Assembly (NCBI GenBank): GCA_021234155.1 | Contig: JAJEKV010000003.1 | Coordinates: 8,556,413-8,620,412 of the forward strand | Reading direction: 5' to 3' | DNA from: Isoetes taiwanensis | Lineage: Eukaryota; Streptophyta; Lycopodiopsida; Isoetales; Isoetaceae | DNA: 64,000 nt | Shown: positions 1 through 11,030 of the stretch, one piece after another | How the letters are laid out: the number at the start of each line of letters is the position of its first letter | How positions within the stretch are numbered: position 1 is the first letter of the stretch | Made by a program: the position numbers and the translations under genes | Notes under the pieces: model-generated | What the model was told of the DNA's origin: nothing | What the model saw: only the letters and a program-made list of their open reading frames with translations | Databases searched by the model: none

Positions 1-150
1 TTAAAATCCCCTTAAACCCCTTTGGTTTGGGTGCATATTCACACCAGGGGGTGACTCCGCAACGAGAGCTGTTGGATAGGCATATTCACCCCTTTATTCC
101 TTAATCTACACCGTGACATAACGTTCCTCGCTTTCAGGGGTATGCAAAAG
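1..150 (+). repeat. Dispersed module R1, copy A (cut by window start)
   Basis: First of four copies of a roughly 100-bp module that starts near GGTGCATATTCACAC, passes through a run of G and GCAACGAGAGCT, and ends near GGCATATTCACCCC and TTATTCC. The other copies are at 2586-2700, 24946-25015 and, inverted, 25140-25240. It has no coding potential that I can see. Its element type is unknown. The left boundary lies outside the window. Confidence 0.6.
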
Positions 151-2376
151 TACAAAATTTGCTATACTATATAACAAGATTCAAAATTTTTAACAAGGCC
201 CTCCTTCTTGCCCTCCCTCTACACCAATTACACGTGTCTATAAACGAAAATGTCCAAGTTTTCTTTGCGCTCTAATTATAATTATAGTTGACTATGCATT
301 CCATCACAATCTTTCATAAAAACAAAGTCCCATGGAATATAAGTATCCATGTCATCCTTTCATCCCAAACCATCCCATCCCATTCTATCCTACGCAAAGA
401 CGTTATATAACCCATTTCCCACCACTAATTTACTAATGCCCGATATAGCTGGGGCATACCTTTATACATTTTGTTGTTAGCTTTGACTAGCAAAATTTAG
501 CTACATTTCTATTTATTCAAGTACAAAGAATTTACCAATTATGACTAAATATATAAAATGTACACATTTGATTGCCTTCCTTCATGTGTGTACCACTACA
601 GGTTGGTAGAAACGCTTTGGCATCCTTAGATACATGAGTTCTAAGGTTAAAAAGGGTTTTGAGATTAGAGTCAAATTTAACTAATGGATGGCATTGATTT
701 ATGATCTAGGGGTTCAAGGTTAAAGGTTTTAGAGTTTAAGATTTAAGGATTTCAGTTAAGAAGTTTTTATGGTTTAAGGGTTTCCTCAGGTATAGGGTTT
801 ATGTAGTTTTAGGTTTCACATGATATAGTTTTTTACCCAAATGCCTAAACTCCAAAACCATAAGTTGCCACAAAATTGAAAACATAAAAGAGACATTAAT
901 GGGGTCACATCAACACGATCAATGTTTTCAAGATGCACAATGTTGGTCAAATGACCATTTTCTTTTCCAAATTCCTCATGAACCATTGCACTTGCTAATG
1001 AACCATTTGTTTAACAAACCATTTATCCCAAATGATGTTCTCTAAGACAACTTTGATAACAAATAGACATGAAACAAATCACTCTCACACATATCAATGC
1101 TTTTACTATGTTCATAAACTTTATTGCTTTTAGAAATTGTTTTTTCGGGTGGTAAAGACATACATGTTTTGTAGAAGATTAGTTCAACGTACACATTTAA
1201 AAACAAGGTTTGTTCTCATCCCATGCGGATGTACATTTTCTATTTCCATTTCCATTTCCATTGTCTATAAAGGTGGGGAGTAAGTATATCCATAGGAGAA
1301 GCGGCTATACATACATACATATAAGTTCCTATTTCTTAACACAAATCATGCAATATGCCTTTCTCAGCCTATTTCATGTACAAAAGATGATTCTATCTAT
1401 AAATTCTATTGCATTTGCAGAATATAATACCCTAAACCCATTCCATACATTCTCGAGAAATGCAAGATCATCGCACACGCTTCTAGTTGAAGTCTATTTA
1501 CAATGCTATCCGCCCCTCGCAGATTCTCAGATCTTGATCAAGAGTTTTCAAATGAATGCATAGTTTCTATTCCATCTTCAGGTGCTCCACTCAGCGTTGT
1601 AATAATGATATGATGAGATTGAGGTGATGATACTGAGATTATTGTGAATTACATTTGTTTGTGAATTCCATTTTTATTGCTTACAATCCTACATATAATT
1701 GGATAGGAATCTAAGGCAACGTATGTGAAATATAACTCCACTTGGCTATTATGGCTTCTACATTTGGTCGTATATATGATTGCGCATAGTAAATTATAAA
1801 ATGATCAGTTAGTTCATTCTTACCGGGTTAGTTTTCCAACAAGGGTGGCTTTAACGTGAAGATAGTGGAAGAGAAATCGCGCTTATCTAGCATAAACTAC
1901 TAGGATATGATGGGTTTAAATCCTAAGATAAGATGTGGTAATGATATTACTCTCATATATCTTCGATCTTTAATATTTCACGGGTTCAAATTTCATAACA
2001 TGTGCTAATATGTTACTCATATCTCGTTATTGTTATCTTTATATTTCGACACATTACATGTTCTTATTGCTATCTTTATATTTGTTCCACAGTTGGATCT
2101 TCTTCTTGAATGTAGACATGCAACATGTGCTTAGTAATGATGACCATGATGAACATATGCGAGTTTATAAGTTCATCATTGTATAATGTTAATGGTTTTG
2201 CTTGTGTTTTTCCTATTCCATTGTTGTGTTACTATATTATATCTTTGTAAAAATGCTAGCTATTTATCTTTAAGTCCTTTTTGTTATCCCATACAATGCT
2301 TTAGTTCATCTATGTACCCTTCATTTAGTTGTTTTTTAGATAGCCTCCTCAAGTTCAATTGTTATACTCGAAGTTC
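151..2376. other. AT-rich intergenic DNA, no gene seen
   Basis: Open frames here are short and low in complexity, and none resembles a known protein. Positions 640-830 are a degenerate run of GGTTTAAG and AGGGTTT-like words that loosely resembles plant telomere repeat but is not a regular array. Confidence 0.5.
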
Positions 2377-2800
2377 TTAGTAATTAATATTTAGGCCTTA
2401 AAAGTTTATCTATATTTGTCTTTGTTAACAAAACAAAACAAAACAATAATAACAAAAACATTACTATAACACAAACTATTACATCCGGACTTCGGCCGAT
2501 GTAGCGTTGTTTGTTTTTTGCCCCAAAGGGGCAAAAAAAAATTTTAGCCTATAACAAAAACCATTACATTACACGTCTTAAAATTAAATTCCCCCTTAAA
2601 CCCCCTTTTGTTTGGGTGCATATTCACATGGGGGTGACTCAGGAGCAACGAGGCATTGGATAGGCATATTCACCCCTTATTCCTTAATCTACACCGTACA
2701 CAAAATTCCTCATTTGTGGGGTAATGTAATGGTTTTTGTTATAGGCAGAGGGTTTTGTCATGATATTAGGCAAAAGGTTTTATTGTGACATGTACTAAAC
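2377..2800 (+). mobile_element. Hairpin-rich repeat with R1 module copy B
   Basis: The segment starts with TTAGTAATTAATATTTAGG, which is also found at 24798. It then holds a perfect hairpin, GCCCC AAA GGGGC extended by T and A runs at 2513-2540, and R1 copy B. A perfect 26-bp inverted repeat at 2547-2572 and 2721-2746 brackets copy B, giving a 200-bp foldback unit like a small MITE. No target duplication is clear. The right boundary is uncertain because a LINE tail follows at 2818. Confidence 0.5.
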
Positions 2801-2817
2801 TATTACTGTGTTTTTTT

Positions 2818-2862
2818 CCGTGGACGTTAAAAAAACTATTCTATTCTATTCTATTCTATTTC
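2818..2862 (+). repeat. LINE 3' tail: CCGTGGACGTTAAAA plus (CTATT)n
   Basis: CCGTGGACGTTAAAA is followed by about five CTATT units. The same motif ends LINE coding copies at 28655 and 60571. This looks like the last few dozen bases of a severely 5'-truncated LINE insertion, with the microsatellite as its 3' tail. Confidence 0.6.
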
Positions 2863-3408
2863 TATATTGTACGGTTTTTCCAAAGACACCTGGTGAATAT
2901 GCATTCATATTTAGCTGTCTTTTTGCAAGGGCAATTGTATGGCCATCTGTGATTTATACCTTCCTAATTTCTGCTACATCTCGTTTTCAAGAGCTATGCA
3001 CCATCGCGCAAGATGTTCGTCTTCTACATCATATCATGGTTACTTTTCTGCATTATATCATGGTACTTTCTGTGCTGCCCTTGCTTTTTTGCATTATATC
3101 ATGTTATTTTCTGTTTTTGGGCTTGTGGTTACATTTGGAAGATATGATGCTTGAAGTTGCGGATCATAAGTCCAGGAAACTCACTGTATCTGTTCATTTC
3201 ATATACATCAATATCTTATGCCTTTCATAGAATTATGTTTATGTTTGGCCTAGGTTTCTCCAGTGATTTTGCAGGTCGTGCTAGCTACAAAAAACATCTT
3301 AGGTTCCTAAGCATTTGGGGCAGGTGAATTTTTAAGCTTTTGATCTTCCATAAATTGAAGAGCAAAAGAGCATATATGCACCATTGAGTTGGAGCATGTA
3401 AACATGTC
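2863..3408. other. Intergenic or intronic DNA, no gene assigned
   Basis: A weak open frame (2808-3230, +) spans the LINE tail and lacks any recognisable domain. No upstream kinesin exon (P-loop GQTGSGKT type) was found here, although kinesin-like sequence starts at 3667. Confidence 0.4.
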
Positions 3409-3498
3409 CTATTCGGCAGCAATGATGGAAAGGCTTGAGTTGATAAGACCTTCCTATTCGGCAGCAATGATGGAAAGGCTTTAGTTGATAAGACCTTG
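3409..3498 (+). repeat. Two-copy tandem duplication, about 47 bp
   Basis: Two near-identical units containing TCCTATTCGGCAGCAATGAT lie head to tail. They are the first of a cluster of local duplications around a kinesin-like exon. Confidence 0.85.
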
Positions 3499-3506
3499 AT
3501 TTGTTC

Positions 3507-3871
3507 TACCCTATCAAATGGGATTCTCTTACTATGATGATGCTAAAAGGAAGCTATGATTTGCATTCTTTCTATTATCATGTTCATCTCCTTTTCTTTT
3601 TGAACGTAACTCTATTTCTTACATTCATTCTCTGTCTAAGAACGACATTTGTTTTGCAAAATGCAGGGACCGAACATGCTATTGGATGACTACCCTATCA
3701 AATGGGATTGTCGTCCTATGATGATGCTAAAAGGACGCTATGGTTTGCATTCTTTCTTTTATCACGTTCATCTCCTTTCTTTTGTAGTTGCAATCTGTTA
3801 TTTCCTACATTCTTTGTCTAAGAACAACATTTGTTTTGCAAAATGCAGGGACCAAACATGCTATTGGATGA
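3507..3871 (+). repeat. Two-copy tandem duplication, about 182 bp, intron end plus exon start
   Basis: Units of about 182 bp at roughly 3508-3689 and 3690-3871 share CTATCAAATGGGATT near their starts and a splice-acceptor-like TTTGCAAAATGCAG followed by the first 24 bases of a kinesin-like exon. The duplication breakpoint therefore falls inside the exon. The first exon copy is cut after 24 bases (3667-3690) and then runs back into intron sequence. Confidence 0.85.
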
Positions 3872-3950
3872 CTCCGAATCTAAGGGCATTTTGACAAGAG
3901 TTGTGCAGTCAATCTTCGAGCTCATACATTCCGCTAATCCAAGTATCGAA
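3849..3950 (+). pseudogene. Kinesin motor-domain exon, isolated
   Basis: The 102-base exon-like segment translates to GPNMLLDDSESKGILTRVVQ and then SIFELIHSANPSIE. This resembles the stretch of kinesin motor domains after the P-loop (plant kinesin-1 type, near 'MEGP...KG(I/L)..RVV..IFE.I.SA'). It is preceded by an acceptor-like TTTGCAAAATGCAG and followed by GTTTAT as a possible donor. No P-loop exon upstream and no switch I or II exon downstream could be recognised, and the preceding 180 bp is tandemly duplicated. It is probably a relic or an exon of a gene with very long introns. Kinesin identity rests on one exon, so it is moderate. Confidence 0.5.
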
Positions 3951-3989
3951 GTTTATAAATGTTGCCATTTTTCCTTCAACAATTGTGAA

Positions 3990-4125
3990 ATTCGTTTGCC
4001 TTCCTATCTGGGGTTTCTTGGATGTCTAGAAATGTTCTAAACCAAACCAAGAGAGATTCATTGCCTTCCTATCTGGGATGCATTGCTTGGATGCCTAGAA
4101 ATGTCTGGAACCAAACTTGAGAGAG
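3990..4125 (+). repeat. Two-copy tandem duplication, about 65 bp
   Basis: Two diverged units both contain TTGCCTTCCTATCTGGG, then CTTGGATG, CTAGAAATGT and AACCAAAC, at about 3996-4050 and 4060-4120. Confidence 0.75.
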
Positions 4126-4149
4126 ACACATGTAGGCTCTATATTGTGA

Positions 4150-4385
4150 TTTTACAAAGTACACATATTTGATGCTAGATATTTATGCTTTGCATTCAAA
4201 TATTCAAGATGCGTGAGAGTGATGATGATGTTGTAATCATCCATGGTTTATTTGCATGCTAGGTACTCTCAAAGTACACATCTTTGATGCTAGATATTTA
4301 TGCTTTGCATTCAAATATTCAAGATGCAAGTGTGATGATGATGTTGTAATCATCCATGGTTTGTTTGCATGCTAGGTACTCTCCC
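4150..4385 (+). repeat. Two-copy tandem duplication, about 120 bp
   Basis: Both units run from AAAGTACACAT through TTGATGCTAGATATTTATGC and a GATGATGATGTTG stretch to CTAGGTACTCTC. They differ by a few substitutions and a small indel. Confidence 0.85.
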
Positions 4386-4517
4386 ATACGCTCTGAGGCT
4401 TACTGAAAGTGTATCAATATTTGTCATAATCATTTTATTAGTCGAGGGGCATAGTGCTTTTTAAGGATCAGCGTTTTTCATTCTAACTTCCTATCTAACT
4501 TCGCAGGCCTAAACCTT

Positions 4518-4655
4518 TGGACTGATATATTTGCAAAAAGAATCTTAATGCATTTACGTGGTGTCTATCTTGCAAGAATGGATGTACTGATATAGCTTGC
4601 AAAAAGAATCTTAATGCATTTTACGTGATGTCTATCTTGCAAGGATGGATGTGTT
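4518..4655 (+). repeat. Two-copy tandem duplication, about 66 bp
   Basis: Two units share ACTGATATA, TTGCAAAAAGAATCTTAATG and TCTATCTTGCAAG. This is the last of the duplication cluster that begins at 3409. Confidence 0.85.
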
Positions 4656-5276
4656 CTGTTGGGCTTGATTAAAATTGTGGTTTCTTCTCGTATGCATGCT
4701 CTTTGAGATATATTGTGATTTGATGGGGCTTAGGATCTTATCTTTGTCGTTATCCCTTTCAAGAAGGATATGTTGTTGAATGGGTGTGTGTTATATTTAA
4801 TTGCAACAAATTTGAAGAAGTTGACAATGGACTAGGATGGAAAGCTTGGTCTTTATTCACTAGGAGTAAAGGGGATATTCTTTATTGCTTTGTCAAAGGC
4901 CAATTTTAGTTTAATTGATCCAGATGTTTGTATGTCCCTTTTAGATGCAGTGCAAGCTTAAAGCTTACTATCTCATTTGGTCGGCATGGTCCATTTATCT
5001 AATCCGTGATGTACACTTTTCCTTTGTTTTGGCTTTAGGATGAGGGATTACGGCGGGAATATGGAAGAACTAGTACTTCATTTACCTGGATTGTACATTC
5101 TAAGAACTTGCACAAGGGAACGATCCGGATAAGTTTTGGTAGATTTGAAAATTATAATTGTTATTGTGGGTTCTTATGAACTTGAGCAGTCTTAATTGTA
5201 CATGTATTTGATTCATTCCTTTTATTGCTATCATACTCTACGTCTCTTGTTCATATATGTCTAATATTATATGACA
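4656..5276. other. Intergenic DNA, no gene seen
   Basis: No recognisable coding sequence. This is the left flank of the LTR element, whose target duplication ATATG starts at 5277. Confidence 0.5.
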
Positions 5277-5281
5277 ATATG

Positions 5282-5974
5282 TGATAAGTGGTGGTGCTTG
5301 AGGGAGTGGGAGGTGCATCACAACCGTCTTAATATTTCTACAAAGTTAGTAAATAGGAATCATTGAAGTCATTTAAAGTTATTAGAACCATTGGTAGAGT
5401 AGTTATTTAAAGATATAAGAACCATTGAACTTAAAGATATAGAACCATGGCTGATAATCCGTCGCGGACCCAAACAAAATTAAATTGTGTCTTAAATCGA
5501 ATGAGCCAAAGCGGCTTAGGATCTTGAAAAAAGGCCGATTTGTTGCCGTTTAAAGGTTGAATTCAGTTAATCTTAGTTGATCCTTTGTTATTATCGGGAT
5601 TATCTACCTTTAAAAGATATTTTGAGTAGAAAAAAGGAAGTTAGGAATTAGGTTGTTTCCTTTATAAAATTCTATTGTAGAGATCCGGGTTGTAGGTTTG
5701 GGAGAAATCTTACACCTTGCCTCATCAGTAATGCTATAGAGAGTTTACGGTTGGACTTGAGCAAAGTCTTCTGGTCTTGCTTGCAATCTTAGTCAGTTGG
5801 ATCTATTCTCTGAGATTGAATATTGGATGCGGTTGTGTGAAGGCAAGATAACGATTTCTTGTTGAGCTGGACCGGTTGGGTGGAAAGCATACCGTGAAAT
5901 TTGGAATTTGAACTTATTAGTGTTTTCATATTCTCACGGTCATTGTTTTGTAGCTAAAATTACGCCTTTGTATC
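5282..5974 (+). repeat. 5' LTR of gag-only element
   Basis: It begins TGATAAGTGGTGGTGC and ends near CGCCTTTGTATC, and it aligns along its length with 7647-8352. Small indels and point differences separate the two LTRs, so the insertion is not very recent. Confidence 0.88.
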
Positions 5975-5977
5975 GGT

Positions 5978-5992
5978 TTGGTATGAGCCTCT
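5978..5992 (+). promoter_or_regulatory. Primer binding site, degraded
   Basis: TTGGTATGAGCC follows the 5' LTR by a few bases. It resembles the TGGTATCAGAGC primer site complementary to initiator methionine tRNA used by plant LTR elements, with a deletion of the CA. Confidence 0.6.
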
Positions 5993-6014
5993 TGATCCTC
6001 GAAAACCTCGAACA

Positions 6015-7197
6015 ATGTCTACTAATCGCCGGGTATTACCTAATCATCAATACACCCAGGCTATGAGCAATGCCAGCTACATAGCAGATCAAATGGCCAT
6101 CCCTCCTTCTATCAATCCTGTAGAGCGTCAAAAACAACTGGAATACTTGTGTCCGGGCTTATAAATTTATTGGAGCCTTTCGTGCAAAACAAATGCACAA
6201 CCTAATTCATCAGGTTGCCTCGAACCTCTTGTAAATGGCTAGAGAAAGTTGCGGGGAATGCCTACCTTCTCGTGAAAAGAGAAACCCGCTTCATCGTCTT
6301 TTGGATTTCTTTCTACATGGAAAAGCTATTTTGAGCCGTAAAAACTCTAACAAAAGAAGCCGCAGCTATGGACAAATATTTGACAGATATGGCAAGAACC
6401 TGGTGGCAAGGAAGAAAAAGAATGGATCCAAAGATCTTGACATGGAAGAGCTTCAAAGAAGCTTTTGAAGGTTACAATCTGGCAGCTAATTACCATAATG
6501 ATGTCAAGCGAGAATGGGATTTATTCAAGCAAGGCGATAATGAATCAGTTTATCAGTACACGTCTAAATTCCAGTATCTGTCCACTCAAATGGATGGGTT
6601 AAGTGAAAAAGAATTGCCACGCAAATATATAGTCGGACTCAAAAATTCCTTGTATGCAGAATTATGTTTTATAGATCCTCAGACCTTGGAAGAAGCAACA
6701 AAGAAAGCCATAGCTGCGGAAAGGAAGTTAAATCCTGATTTCATAAATTGTAGTATATGGGATGGATATCCTGAGGACAAAAGCAATGATAAGACAAGCA
6801 ATGAAAAAGTAAATAATAGCAAGAGTTCTGATAAGGGAAATAAAAGATTTAGAGCAAGCACGGCGATAACCAAGATCAAGCTCGAAAAACAAAGTGGGAT
6901 AATCAATGGTGGTCTTCATTTAAGAAAAGTGGGTGTTATTATTGCGGAGGACCACATCTTAAGGTAGACTGCCCGAAGTTAAACGCAAAAAAAGGTCCGA
7001 ACGATCGGGGCTATCGGGAGGAACGTAGGGAATCAGGCAGAGCTGAGTATAGATCAAATCCTCGTTCTAGTGGACCTTCGGCTCAAATGACTCAGGTGGA
7101 AGAGCAACCGGCCGAGTCAAGTGCTAGGACGAATAAACAAGTAACTTTTTTATTTGGCGCAAAAAGGAAAGGGGGAAACTGCAAATTGCCTATTTGA
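6015..7197 (+). pseudogene. gag: Retrotransposon Gag polyprotein, frameshifted
   Basis: Gag forms the particle that packages element RNA. The first frame starts at the ATG at 6015 and stops near 6162. Matrix and capsid-like sequence resumes through two overlapping frames, 6235-6468 and 6368-6967. The second contains MARTWWQGRK and then VYQYTSKFQYLSTQ, typical of the Retrotrans_gag domain. A further frame change around 6920 leads into a zinc knuckle, CYYCGGPHLKVDC (CX2CX3HX4C), at about 6928-6970. The tail is charged and ends at a stop near 7197. No protease motif follows. At least two frame changes and an early stop mean that this copy cannot encode one continuous Gag. Confidence 0.82.
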
Positions 7198-7387
7198 AAT
7201 AGGTTGGTAAGTGATAACTCCATGAAGGAGGATAGGGTTAAATTTTAAGTTTAAGAAACAACAACTATTTCTGCAGCATAGATGTTGGTCTCATTGTTTA
7301 CTATTTAAGTATATAAAGAAAACTTTTTGGCCTTAAAGGCTGGATCAAATTTTTAGCCTAAAGGGCTGGACTTGAATATTTTTTATT

Positions 7388-7590
7388 GTGGACTCAATCA
7401 GGGTTGCAGCCATGGATTTGGCTGTGGTATATATTTCTAGTTGAGAAATCAACTAGGGTTGCAGTCATGGATTTGGCTGTGGTATATATTTCTAGTTGAG
7501 AAATCAACTAGGGTTGCAGTCATGGATTTGACTGTGGTATATCTAGTTGAGTATTCAACTAGGGTTGCAACCAAGGATTTGGTTGTGGTA
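7388..7590 (+). repeat. Tandem repeat, four units of about 50-58 bp, inside LTR element
   Basis: Four units contain AGGGTTGCAGTCATGGATTT or close variants, followed by GGCTGTGGTATAT and, in the first three, a CTAGTTGAG spacer. The last unit is more diverged. The array sits between the end of gag and the polypurine tract and is not coding. Confidence 0.85.
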
Positions 7591-7630
7591 AAATTTGCCA
7601 TATAATTCCTTGATCGAGGACGATCAATCC

Positions 7631-7646
7631 CGGGAAGGGAAGGAAT
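7631..7646 (+). promoter_or_regulatory. Polypurine tract
   Basis: GGGAAGGGAAGGAAT lies immediately before the 3' LTR, where plus-strand DNA synthesis is primed in LTR elements. Confidence 0.8.
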
Positions 7647-8352
7647 TGATATGGTGGTGCTCGGGGGAGTGGTTCAGGCGCATCACAACCGATCTTAATA
7701 TTTCTACAAAGTTAGTAAATAGGAATCATTGAAGTCATTTAAAGTTATTAGAACCATTGGTAGAGTAGTTATTTAAAGATATAAGAACCATTGAACTTAA
7801 AAAACTAAAATATTTGTGGCATGGCTGATAACGGTGTGATCCAAACAGTTTAAATTGTGGCAAACCGAATCGAGCCAAAACGGCTCCGGATCTTGAAAAA
7901 AGGCCAATTTCTTTGCCAATTAAAGGTTGAATTCAGCTTAATCTTAGTTGATCCTTTGTTATTATCTATTATCTACCTTTTAAAAAAGATATTTTGAGTA
8001 GAAAAGAGAAGTTAGGAATTAGGTCAATTTCCTCTATAAATTCTATTGTAGAGATCCGGTTGTAGGTTTGGGAGAAATCTTACGCCTGTCTCGCCAACAG
8101 AAATTATAGAGAGTTTTCTTGGTTGAACTTGAGCAAAGTCTTCGGTCTTGCTGCATGATCTTAGTCGATTGGATCGTTCTTTGAGATTGAATATTGGATG
8201 CGGTTGTGTGAAGGCAAGATAACGATATCTTCTTTGAGCACGGACCCGATTGGGTGGAGAGCATAGCCGTGAAGGCTGGAATTTGAACTTATTAGTGTTT
8301 TTCATATTCTCCGGTCATTGTTTTGTAGCTAAAATTAAACGCCTTTGTATCA
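7647..8352 (+). repeat. 3' LTR of gag-only element
   Basis: It starts TGATATGGTGGTGC and ends CGCCTTTGTATCA, directly followed by the ATATG target duplication. It is about 706 bp against about 693 bp for the 5' LTR. Confidence 0.88.
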
Positions 8353-8383
8353 ATATGACATCCACTTTATGCTAAAATATGAT

Positions 8384-9549
8384 GCCTTTATTCCTGCAAG
8401 AAAGGGCTCTTAATGTACATTTCCTTTTTATGCTTTTAATCTCTAAATTTTGTTTTAGATTTTAAACTTAACTACACCTTTGAAAATTCTGTTGCACAAG
8501 AAAAGGAGCTTGGGGCTCCTTAATGAAAAGAAGCTTGGGCTCCTTAACTCAATTTAGTAGACCTATGTTCAACATGCCCATGTTCTTTAAAGACTAGATG
8601 GCGAGGTATTGCGATGTTCAGGTACAGGCCAATGTATTGATTGTGTTCCCATTGCATGTTATAACTTGCAGTTATAAGAGGCTTAGATGTATGGTGGAGT
8701 TTGCAGAGCTAAATGGGTTTGTTTCCTGCAGCATATATCATCACTGAATTGTAAGTTAAAATTCCTTTAATTGCAATTGAAATTATGATGTGGTCTTTAC
8801 CAACACGGACCTATGGTATGTGTAATGTGTGCTTTTTAGTTCATTTTGTTAGATCGTAATCGGGTTGTATAAGAATCGAAAATAGGTCTATTCCTTACTG
8901 TGAATATGAGGTTGTGGCTTCTCCGATAGATACGTTTTTCGTCTGCGAATTCTTTAATGAGTCTTCTAAGCTATGCAAGCTTGCATCATAACCTTCGCTT
9001 ATTGTAGAATGTGCACTATGCATTATACTATAAACAACTGAGATTCTACTTTGTAACTAAAATCTGATTATGTATTAAGGCGTCGCCTCTTAGGGGTGTT
9101 TATTATGACTATCTAATCTGCAAAAGAAAAAACAAGAATCATGACCAAGTAAAGAACCATCAGAGGTCAATGTTGAATAATCCATCTCTCACACGGATCG
9201 CAAGCTGGATGGCTTCCTCTACTCTAATCTATTGTTTCATTAAGGTAGGTCTTCAAAACTTTTATGTACACCTTTATGCCTATGCTTGATATTAGTTAAA
9301 GTAGGGCTATTAGAGGTTTGCCTTCTTGATTTACGTAGTCTCAAGAAACCTAATTTTCATTCATTTGCCAACAACGTCATACAGTTTACATTCTTCATCG
9401 GGCGGATGTGGTTGATGGACAGCGGCCAATGGGAGCCCTCATTATGCTCTGTTGTGGCCGCATACAAAAAAAAAGCGTGGCCAACCAGTCCGTCTTTAAG
9501 TTTACGCTTCATAAGCTTGACAATTTTTTTTTTTTTTTTTTTTTTTTTT
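8384..9549 (+). repeat. 1.15-kb direct repeat, copy 1
   Basis: It is nearly identical to 13605-14754, starting GCCTTTATTCCTGCAAG and ending AAGCTTGACAA followed by 25 or more T. The best open frame (9286-9621) has no recognisable domain and is not conserved in frame in copy 2. Within the repeat, GAAAAGAAGCTTGGGCTCC is a local partial duplication. The repeat may be an unclassified element or a segmental duplication. Neither LTR-type ends nor inverted termini are visible. Confidence 0.85.
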
Positions 9550-10130
9550 AATTGTGAACATCATGTTACCCGATGTAATCTTTGTACATCATCATGTTGC
9601 TCTAAACATGACATTAAATAGCCAATGGGGCACTAGTTTACTATATGAACATGTTCATTTTACCTTAGAAATAACATGGATTTCACGTAAGGAAACATAT
9701 ATATGTGTACCTTGACCTCATCCAACTTAGATTTACAAAGAAATTTATCGCTTGGTACCAAGGGCCGCATAACATTTCTTCTTCGTCCATCTTATGCGCA
9801 TGTCCCAAAACATACATGGTTTGGACCTGCGTTTTTCACTTTATACTGTAAAAAGAAAATAATGTGTAATTAAAACGTGATGTTTTAATTACACATACAG
9901 ATTATTTCCATGTTTTATCTTAGTTAAAATTTTGGAGAAAGGCATTACACCAAAGGAAAAAAAATTCCTTGCCTATGTTGCAACTCGGTATATTCATGGT
10001 TTGCCCTTTATGACTACCAATGCTATTTGTCGAAGAATAGAACATTCTTCTTGTGCATGTGACATACAGGTCCCATCTCAGCTTTCATGCCAAAGCTCCA
10101 GATAAGCCTATTTAAAGAGCAAGATGATAT
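9550..10130. other. Intergenic DNA, no gene seen
   Basis: AT-rich sequence with no supported coding potential. A near-palindrome, GTAATTAAAACGTGATGTTTTAATTAC, lies at about 9868-9895. Confidence 0.4.
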
Positions 10131-11011
10131 CTATTCAGGTGAGACACCTGCGGTGGGAGGCCAACCATTGATTACAATGGCTATGAGTTCACCTGCATTC
10201 TGCATTGTGGCAACTGTTATACATTCTACTTCCTGAAATTCATAAACTTGATTACCACCAACTACAAATTTAAGCATCTTGTTATTCACTTCTATAAAAG
10301 ACCCAGGTTTCATTTGGAGCCCTTGCACATTTTGGGAGCTCTTCTATTCTGTTTGCATCATCCCACCTACTGAGACTAGCATAGATGTTTGTCATGAGCA
10401 CGTAAGCAGCAGCATTATTGGAATGTATCTGGATTAGCTCTTCAAAACATCGCAGTCCTAGTTCTGGTTCTCCATAATTTTTGCAGGCACTAAGCAGAAC
10501 AATCCATGTGTCTTTTGAGGGAGGGTATGGTAGTGTCTCTACCATTTCCCTGGCTTCATTAAGGTGTCCAGACCGTGCAAGAAGAGCAATCTTGCAAGTA
10601 AAAGTGATCGATTGTTGGTGGAATATCAAATTCTTCCCTCATTGCTTTGAAATATTCCTGACCCTGAAATAACAGGCCGGCACGGCTGTATGCCGTGAGA
10701 AGACTCATGAATGTTATAGAATCTGGCTTTATGCCCTGTTCGCACATCCCTCGAAAACATTTCACGGCCATGTGAGCCTCATCGTTCATGCCATATCCTC
10801 TGATCATTGCATTCCAAGATGCAGAGCTTCGAACTGGCATGCTATCAAAGACAGCCCGGCAAGGGTATCTGAAGGAAGATATGCCTGCATAGAACGATGA
10901 GCTCAAACCTGCAGAGTGCATTGCCGCCATTTGGAGAATTGGGTGGATTTTAAAAGCATAGAAAACATACCTTGTTGGAGAAGAAGATCCTGTATTACCC
11001 GTGAATTGCAT
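10131..11011 (-). pseudogene. PLS-type PPR protein with E/E+ motifs, frameshifted C-terminal part
   Basis: Plant PLS-type pentatricopeptide repeat proteins bind organellar RNA, often for C-to-U editing. Reading right to left, the first frame gives FDSMPVRSSASWNAMIRGYG, then CFRGMCEQGIKPDSITFMSL and AYSRAGL, which are classic repeat motifs. The next frame resumes with LARSGHLNEAREMVETLPYP, then TWIVLLSACKNYGEPELG and AAYVLMTNIYASLSRWDDAN, the E motif region. A third frame has MKPGSFIEVNNKMLKFVVGG, the E+ motif. Frame changes fall near 10600 and 10320. There is no DYW domain after the E+ motif and no upstream array of repeats or organelle targeting peptide, so this is a truncated pseudogene. 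Confidence 0.82.
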
Positions 11012-11030
11012 GGACTCTGATCAGGCATTT

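Larger units (their letters stand above)
5277..8357 (+). mobile_element. LTR retrotransposon with gag only (TR-GAG-like), with ATATG target duplication
   Basis: The element spans 5282-8352 and is flanked by direct ATATG duplications at 5277-5281 and 8353-8357. In order it contains a 5' LTR, a degraded initiator-methionine-type primer site, a broken gag frame, a short-unit tandem repeat, a purine tract GGGAAGGGAAGGAAT and a 3' LTR. No protease, reverse transcriptase, RNase H or integrase coding sequence fits between the LTRs, which are only about 1.67 kb apart. This matches the published class of terminal-repeat elements carrying only GAG (TR-GAG), which rely on enzymes from other elements. 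The intact LTR pair and clean target duplication show a genuine retrotransposition event, although gag now has frameshifts. Confidence 0.88.

Noticed and set aside
640-830. Telomere-like GGTTTAAG/AGGGTTT words
   Set aside because: Spacing and sequence are irregular; not an interstitial telomere array.
9286-9621. 111-codon frame in the 1.15-kb repeat
   Set aside because: The second copy of the repeat breaks the same frame, so it is not conserved coding sequence.
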